53,378 nt of DNA, taken from assembly GCA_022800815.1 (NCBI GenBank), contig JAAWRC010000021.1, positions 1-53,378 on the forward strand. The letters run 5' to 3'. Below the pieces are notes generated by a model, which was given only the letters and a program-made list of their open reading frames with translations, made no database searches and was not told the DNA's origin. This document shows, piece by piece, positions 48,876 to 53,378 of the stretch. The position numbers and the translations under genes are program-made. Every line of letters begins with the position of its first letter. Within the stretch, counting starts at the first letter, position 1. The stretch is from Lachnospiraceae bacterium. GTDB lineage: Bacteria > Bacillota > Clostridia > Lachnospirales > Lachnospiraceae.

Positions 48876-50387
48876 ATGAAGAACAAGGATGAGTACATCT
48901 TTGAATGCGAGGGCATTTACAAGGCATTCGGCGGTACTCAGGCGCTGGCGGACGTCCAGCTCCACGTGAAAAAGGGCGAGGTCATTGCGCTGTTAGGTGA
49001 GAACGGCGCAGGAAAATCGACCCTGATGAAAGCGGTCATCGGCCTTCATCAGCCCGATGCGGGAAGCATGACCTTTGAGGGAAAGCCTTATTCTGCCAAG
49101 GGGCCGGTGGACGCCATGAAGGCCGGCATCTCCATGATCCACCAGGAGTTGAATCCGGAGCCCTATCTGACCATTGCCGAGAGCATTTTCCTGAACCGGG
49201 AAGACGTCCACGGCGGTATTTTCCTGGACAAGAAGAAACAGAACCAGAGGGCTCAGGAAATTCTGGATCAGTTCGGATTTGATTATCCGGCGACGACGGT
49301 CATGGGGAAGCTTTCCCTGGCTCAGATGCAGATGGTGGAGATCATCAAGGCCGTGTCCTGTGACGCCCGCATGATCATCATGGATGAGCCCACTTCCTCC
49401 CTGGACAGCGAGGAGACGGAGCATCTGTTCGCAACGATCCGTGATTTAAAATCCAAAGGCGTGGCCATTATCTATATTTCACACCGCATGGACGAGATTT
49501 TTGAAATCTGTGACAGCGTGGCCGTGTTCCGGGACGGCACCTACGTGGGCGCCCGCTCCATGGAGGGCGTTACCAGAGACGAGCTGATCTCCATGATGGT
49601 GGGCCGTCAGGTGAAGAACGTGTTCCCCAAGACGGACTGCGAGATCGGCGACGTGGTGTTCAAGGTGGAGGGCCTGACGGGAAAAGGCTTTGAGGATATC
49701 AGCTTCGAGGTCCGGGCCGGCGAGATTTTGGGGCTGACCGGTCTGGTGGGTTCCGGGCGGAGCGAGACCATGAGGGCGATCTTCGGCCTGGATCCTTTGG
49801 AAAAAGGCAGAATGTGGCTGAATGGCGAGGAGGTCACCATCAAAAATCCCAAGGACGCAATCAAAAAGGGCGTCTGCATGGTGAACGAGGACAGAAAGAA
49901 TTTCGGTCTCTGCCTGTTCCGGTCCATCAGAGAGAATATTTCCCTGCCGAACCTTCCGGCGAAGCAGCCGGGGCTTCTGCTCAATCAGAGCCGGGAGAAG
50001 AAGGAGTGTGCGGAGTATGCGAAGCTTCTGACCGTCAAGGCGGGCAGCATCGAGCACAATGCGTTCTCCCTGTCCGGCGGCAACCAGCAGAAGGTGGTTA
50101 TCGCAAAATGGATCATGGCGGGGCCCAAGGTGCTGATCCTTGACGAGCCCACCAGAGGCGTGGACGTGGGCGCCAAGTCGGAGATCCATACGCTGATGTG
50201 TCAGTTTGCCGCCAAGGGCATGGCGATCATCATGATTTCTTCCGAGCTTCCCGAAGTCATGGGCATGAGCGACCGGATCCTGGTCTACCATGAAGGCAAG
50301 CTCAACGGCGAGGTGAGCCGTGAAGAGGTCTTAAGCGGTGCGGCAACTCAGGAAGTCATCCTGGCAAAAGAATTTGGTGGAAAGTAG
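48876..50387 (+). CDS. Sugar ABC transporter ATPase, two nucleotide-binding domains (RbsA/MglA type)
   Basis: 503 residues from the ATG at 48876 (GGGAG 5 nt upstream); a TTG at 48864 with AGGTG 7 nt upstream is an equal rival. NBD1: GENGAGKSTLMKA, MIIMDEPTSSLDSEE. NBD2: degenerate Walker A GLVGSGRSE, signature LSGGNQQKVVIAKW, LILDEPTRGVDVG. This is the usual layout of ribose/galactose-type importers. Permease follows by 14 bp. Confidence 0.93.
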   Translation: MKNKDEYIFECEGIYKAFGGTQALADVQLHVKKGEVIALLGENGAGKSTLMKAVIGLHQPDAGSMTFEGKPYSAKGPVDAMKAGISMIHQELNPEPYLTIAESIFLNREDVHGGIFLDKKKQNQRAQEILDQFGFDYPATTVMGKLSLAQMQMVEIIKAVSCDARMIIMDEPTSSLDSEETEHLFATIRDLKSKGVAIIYISHRMDEIFEICDSVAVFRDGTYVGARSMEGVTRDELISMMVGRQVKNVFPKTDCEIGDVVFKVEGLTGKGFEDISFEVRAGEILGLTGLVGSGRSETMRAIFGLDPLEKGRMWLNGEEVTIKNPKDAIKKGVCMVNEDRKNFGLCLFRSIRENISLPNLPAKQPGLLLNQSREKKECAEYAKLLTVKAGSIEHNAFSLSGGNQQKVVIAKWIMAGPKVLILDEPTRGVDVGAKSEIHTLMCQFAAKGMAIIMISSELPEVMGMSDRILVYHEGKLNGEVSREEVLSGAATQEVILAKEFGGK

Positions 50388-50401
50388 GAGGAGATAGAAA
50401 A

Positions 50402-51382
50402 ATGGCTCAGAAAAAAGAAGGAAAGATTTTAGGAATGGAGCGGGAGACCTTCCGTCAGTTTATGGGTAAATACGGCGTCAGCGTCGTCATGCTGGTCATG
50501 ATCATCGCCATCGCAATTTACAATCCCCGTTTCCTCAGCGGCGCAAACATGATCAACGTGATCACGCAGATCTCCATCAACGGCATGCTGGCCTTTGGCA
50601 TGTGCCTGTGTATTACCATCGGCGGTATTGATCTGACCGTGGGCGCCCAGCTGGCCCTGGTGGGCGTGATTATGGGGCAGACCATCACGAATGCGGGCAT
50701 GCCGATTTTCGTGGGCATCCTGATCGGCGTCGGCGTTGCGACCCTGTTCGGTTTCATCAATGGATTCTTCATTGCGAAGTTTAACATGTTCCCTTTCGTG
50801 GTGACCCTGTCCATGCAGCTCGTTATCCGCGGCGCCGCCCAGGTTATTTCCGGCGGCAAGGCAATCACCTTTGGCCAAGCGGTAAAGAACATGTATTACG
50901 GGAAATTCATCGGGATTCCCTATCCGATCCTTGCCCTTCTGGTGGTGTTCGTCCTGATGTACATCATGTTCCACTGGACCAAGCTGGGACGTTACATTCT
51001 GGCGGTTGGCGGCAATGCGAACGCGGCCGTTGCCTCCGGTGTCAGCGAGTTCAAGATTCGAGTGATCTGCCACACCCTTTCCGGTTTTCTGGCAGGTATC
51101 GGCGCCGTGATCATGGCGGCGAAGACCGGTTCCGGACAGTCCAACCTGGGCGTTGGTTATGAGACGGACGCCGTTGCCGCCTCCGTCATTGGCGGCACGT
51201 CCTTCGCCGGCGGCATTGCCACCATGCCCGGCGTTCTGATCGGTATCTTCATCGTGGGATTCATCTACAACGGCATCAACATGATCGGTATCGACGCCAA
51301 CTGGCAGTCCATCATCCGGGGCCTCGTCATCATCGGAACGGTTATGCTGGATATGGCCATCAACGGCAAGAGCCGTAAATAA
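50402..51382 (+). CDS. Sugar ABC transporter permease (RbsC type)
   Basis: 326 residues with eight to ten membrane segments. IGGIDLTVGAQLALVGV, NGFFIAKFNMFPFVVTL and GYETDAVAASVIGGTSFAGGIATM are conserved RbsC-type stretches. GTKLGRYILAVGGNANAAVASGV-like text near 190 (KLGRYILAVGGNANAAVASG) is the EAA-like loop. AGGAGGAG precedes the ATG. It would form a homodimeric channel with the ATPase upstream. Confidence 0.94.
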   Translation: MAQKKEGKILGMERETFRQFMGKYGVSVVMLVMIIAIAIYNPRFLSGANMINVITQISINGMLAFGMCLCITIGGIDLTVGAQLALVGVIMGQTITNAGMPIFVGILIGVGVATLFGFINGFFIAKFNMFPFVVTLSMQLVIRGAAQVISGGKAITFGQAVKNMYYGKFIGIPYPILALLVVFVLMYIMFHWTKLGRYILAVGGNANAAVASGVSEFKIRVICHTLSGFLAGIGAVIMAAKTGSGQSNLGVGYETDAVAASVIGGTSFAGGIATMPGVLIGIFIVGFIYNGINMIGIDANWQSIIRGLVIIGTVMLDMAINGKSRK

Positions 51383-51419
51383 GCTCAAACGTCACTTTCA
51401 CGGAAGGAAGACGTGGTTG

Positions 51420-51448
51420 CCCCGGCGGGAAATCCGCCGGGGTATTTT
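51420..51448 (+). terminator. Terminator between permease and binding-protein genes
   Basis: CCCCGGCGG (51420-51428) pairs with CCGCCGGGG (51434-51442), then TATTTT. It separates the kinase/ATPase/permease unit from the binding protein, which has its own promoter. Confidence 0.85.
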
Positions 51449-51608
51449 GACGAAATTTAATTTTTTGAAAAACGAGAAAAAGAGTGAATCTGGCCAAAAC
51501 GACACGAATTTTTTGGGGGTTTTTGGCGTCTATGCCTTTCGGGAAGAAATGAATAACTAATATGGAAGAAAAAAACCCAACTTTTATTAAGAATATGCTA
51601 AAAGCTCA

Positions 51609-51637
51609 TTGACTTCTGGAATCGTCTGTGTTAGTAT
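51609..51637 (+). promoter_or_regulatory. Promoter of the sugar-binding protein gene
   Basis: TTGACT (51609-51614) and TAGTAT (51632-51637), 17 bp apart. The stretch 51450-51600 before it is AT-rich and shows no gene. Confidence 0.75.
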
Positions 51638-51682
51638 TGTATCAGCCTGAAGACAGGCATATAAAAAAAGGAGGAAAAAGAA

Positions 51683-52795
51683 ATGAAAAAAGTGTTGGCA
51701 GTAGTATTGGCATCCATGATGGTGCTCAGTCTGGCGGCATGCGGTGGCGACGACAAAGAAGAAACCAAGGCTCCCGAGACCCAGGCTGAAACGCAGGCGG
51801 AAAAAGACACGGAAGCTCCGGCTGAGACTGATGGTGCGGCTGAGACTGATGGTGCGGCTGAGACTCAGGCTCCCGCAGGTGATGAGGCGAAGGGCGGTGA
51901 CGTGAACGGCGACGGCAAGATCATCGTTGGTTACATCTCCAAGAACCTGACTGACCCCTTCCATGGCCCTATCAATACGCACGCTGAGGAGACTTTTGAC
52001 GCTCTCGTGGCAGACGGAACCATTGACGAGTGGACCAAGATTCTGGATGGCCAGACTCTTCCCGATGTTCAGATCAACTGTGCGAATGACTGCATCACCA
52101 AGGGCTGCGATTACGTGTTCATCGCTCCCGCAGAGGCAGAAGCTTCTGACCCCGCTGTGACCCAGATGGCAGAGGCGGGAATCAAGGTTATCGTATTCAA
52201 CTCCAAGACCACCAGCACTGACGACGTGGCTTGGCTGTTCTCCGGTTCCGATGACGTTGAGGCCGGTAGAATGCTTGCCCGCTGGGTTGTTGAGAAATGC
52301 CCCGATGGTGGTAAGTTCATCCACTGCAACGGTATTCTTGGAAACTCTGCTCAGATTCAGAGAACGCAGGGCATGAAGGAGATCATGGAGAGCGACGAGA
52401 ACAAGGATAAGTTCGAAATGGTTGCCGATGAAGATACCCAGTGGAGTGGTGAGAAGGCTGCTACCGCAGCTGAGAACGCCCTGGCTCAGTACGGTGATGA
52501 GCTGGTAGCCGTTATCTGTGATAACGACGACATGTCTTCTGCGGCTCAGTCTGCCGTGAATGCTGCCGGACGTACCGATATCGTTTGCGTAGGCGTTGAT
52601 GGAAACCGGACTCCTCTGGAGATGGTCAAGGCCGGCGAGCTTGGCGCTACCGTTCTTCAGAATGGCGTAGGACAGCTTCAGGCTGGTATCGATGCCATGG
52701 TTGATGACATCAATGGAAAGGCTCCCGCTTCCAAGAACGTGGATGTTCCCTTCGTTCTGGTGACGGCAGACAACGTTGACGAGTATCTGAAATAA
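51683..52795 (+). CDS. Sugar ABC transporter substrate-binding lipoprotein (RbsB/periplasmic-binding type 1)
   Basis: 370 residues. MKKVLAVVLASMMVLSLAA-C gives a lipoprotein signal (lipobox LAAC). A Glu/Thr/Ala linker contains an 18-bp tandem duplication (about 51822-51857, AETDGA repeated). The binding domain starts near 75 (IIVGYISKNLTDPFHGPINTH) and continues through DYVFIAPAEAEASDPAVTQM and VCVGVDGNRTPLEMVKAGE. Aromatic and Asp/Arg positions suggest a sugar ligand. The gene uses many GCT, GTT, ACC and AAG codons unlike its GCG/GCC-rich neighbours, consistent with very high expression. A strong ribosome site (AAAGGAGG) precedes the ATG. Confidence 0.93.
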   Translation: MKKVLAVVLASMMVLSLAACGGDDKEETKAPETQAETQAEKDTEAPAETDGAAETDGAAETQAPAGDEAKGGDVNGDGKIIVGYISKNLTDPFHGPINTHAEETFDALVADGTIDEWTKILDGQTLPDVQINCANDCITKGCDYVFIAPAEAEASDPAVTQMAEAGIKVIVFNSKTTSTDDVAWLFSGSDDVEAGRMLARWVVEKCPDGGKFIHCNGILGNSAQIQRTQGMKEIMESDENKDKFEMVADEDTQWSGEKAATAAENALAQYGDELVAVICDNDDMSSAAQSAVNAAGRTDIVCVGVDGNRTPLEMVKAGELGATVLQNGVGQLQAGIDAMVDDINGKAPASKNVDVPFVLVTADNVDEYLK

Positions 52796-52848
52796 TCCGT
52801 AAGGATGTTATTTATTACATAGCAGATTCCTGCTAAAGAAAGTGAGAC

Positions 52849-52878
52849 GGGCATGCGTGCAGACGCATGCCCTTTTTT
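52849..52878 (+). terminator. Terminator of the sugar-binding protein gene
   Basis: GGGCATGCGT (52849-52858) pairs perfectly with ACGCATGCCC (52863-52872), then T6. Confidence 0.92.
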
Positions 52879-52951
52879 CGACGGCGCACGGGCCCGAAAG
52901 GAAATCGGCGGCGGCACCAGGTTGATTGTGTAAAATGGAACTGATAGTTGG

Positions 52952-52980
52952 TTTACCTCTCTCTGTTCCCGTGTTATACT
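52952..52980 (+). promoter_or_regulatory. Promoter of the coiled-coil gene
   Basis: TTTACC (52952-52957) and TATACT (52975-52980), 17 bp apart, about 30 bp before the GTG start. Confidence 0.6.
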
Positions 52981-53011
52981 GTCTTCACAACCGGGACGGG
53001 GGGTGATATCC

Positions 53012-53378
53012 GTGGCGTTGACAAGAGAGGATTTACAGGCGATTAAAATACTGTTAGAGGAAAATCTGCTGCCGGTGAAGGAGAGCTTGGAGCGGGTGGA
53101 GGAACGAGTGAGAGCGGTCGAGAGGAGACTGGAGGCCGTGGAGGAACGAGTGGAAGCGGTCGAGAGGAAGCTTGAGGCCGTGGAAGAACGAGTGGAGGCG
53201 GTCGAGAGGAGACTGGAGGCCGTGGAAGAACGAGTGGAGGCGGTCGAGAGGAAGCTTGAGGCCGTGGAAAAACGAGTGGAGGCGGTCGAGAGGAGACTTG
53301 AGGCCGTGGAAAAACGAGTGGAGGCGGTCGAGAGGAGACTTGAGGCCGTGGAAAAACGAGTGGAGGCGGTCGAGAGGA
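53012..53378 (+). CDS. Coiled-coil protein built of 14-residue repeats (partial, runs off the window)
   Basis: The GTG start has GGGGGTGAT upstream. The first 25 residues (MALTREDLQAIKILLEENLL...) are unique; from 53087 the protein is a 42-bp tandem repeat encoding LEAVEERVEAVERR, two heptads with Leu/Val at a and d positions. Six units and most of a seventh are present and the window ends inside the array. Units differ at E/K and R/K positions. The predicted product is a long, highly charged rod. No function is known; similar short coiled-coil proteins occur in Lachnospiraceae. Copy number in the genome may be larger than seen, since arrays like this break assemblies. Confidence 0.8.
   Translation, partial: MALTREDLQAIKILLEENLLPVKESLERVEERVRAVERRLEAVEERVEAVERKLEAVEERVEAVERRLEAVEERVEAVERKLEAVEKRVEAVERRLEAVEKRVEAVERRLEAVEKRVEAVER
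53087..53378 (+). repeat. 42-bp in-frame tandem repeat, about seven units
   Basis: Unit of 42 bp begins at 53087, 53129, 53171, 53213, 53255, 53297 and 53339. The period equals 14 codons, so reading frame is kept whatever the copy number. The later units are nearly identical and the first is most diverged. Confidence 0.92.

Noticed and set aside
53087-53378. CRISPR array
   Set aside because: The repeat has no unique spacers; it is a coding tandem repeat in frame. No cas genes are present.

Overview
The window reads as a chromosomal stretch of a GC-rich member of the Clostridia, most likely Lachnospiraceae. The support is the gene content: an infC-rpmI-rplT operon behind an L20-leader-like region, LL-diaminopimelate aminotransferase with DapF, glnA followed by an ANTAR regulator, a flavodiiron protein fused to flavin reductase and rubredoxin, a 1420-residue activase of the 2-hydroxyacyl-CoA dehydratase type, and a PnrA-type nucleoside ABC transporter. 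Sigma-A promoters and strong Shine-Dalgarno sites also fit Firmicutes. There is no rRNA gene, so genus cannot be given. Both window ends look like contig ends: the left opens in a chimeric CarD/SdpI frame and the right breaks off inside a 42-bp tandem repeat.

Layout. 1-6 kb: chimeric frame, giant activase (-), rhomboid-fold membrane protein with a zinc-binding tail. 6-8 kb: flavodiiron fusion (-). 8-10.7 kb: polar amino acid ABC transporter. 10.8-13.2 kb: AgrC/AgrA-like (LytTR) two-component pair and a small DUF6440-like gene, with a direct-repeat operator candidate between them (all -). 13.3-14.8 kb: infC (AUU start)-rpmI-rplT. 14.9-15.7 kb: tRNA-Pro(AGG) and a YefM-YoeB toxin-antitoxin pair. 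15.9-18.3 kb: MATE and EamA exporters, then a decayed LuxR-type HTH. 18.7-27.4 kb: nucleoside operon (lipoprotein, ATPase, two permeases, two nucleoside hydrolase homologues, MFS transporter, MarR regulator) behind three copies of a 15-bp palindrome. 27.4-29.4 kb: class V aminotransferase and ECF S component (-). 29.6-33.8 kb: DUF362, DUF5711, HAD phosphatase, CvpA. 34-38.9 kb: rmlA, rmlB, rmlD, glmM, VanZ-like. 39-44.6 kb: hisC, glnA, ANTAR regulator, dapF, dapL. 45-52.8 kb: sugar locus with RpiR regulator, ADP-dependent sugar kinase homologue, xylulokinase-type kinase and a ribose-type ABC transporter. 53 kb: coiled-coil repeat protein.

Structure beyond genes. A dispersed palindromic element with imperfect terminal inverted repeats, MITE-like, appears as two full copies (28598-28805; 36859-37073, opposite orientation), one copy reduced to its ends (40417-40478) and one half copy (9138-9207). 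A second small family of about 40-bp hairpins occurs at 13289-13327 and 33811-33858, the latter flanked by an 8-bp direct repeat. A 247-bp interrupted palindrome of unknown nature sits before hisC (38965-39211).

The best candidates for undescribed biology are the LytTR/DUF6440 module, the ADP-dependent kinase sugar locus, the tandem nucleoside hydrolases in which the second has lost its metal ligands, and the intergenic element families.
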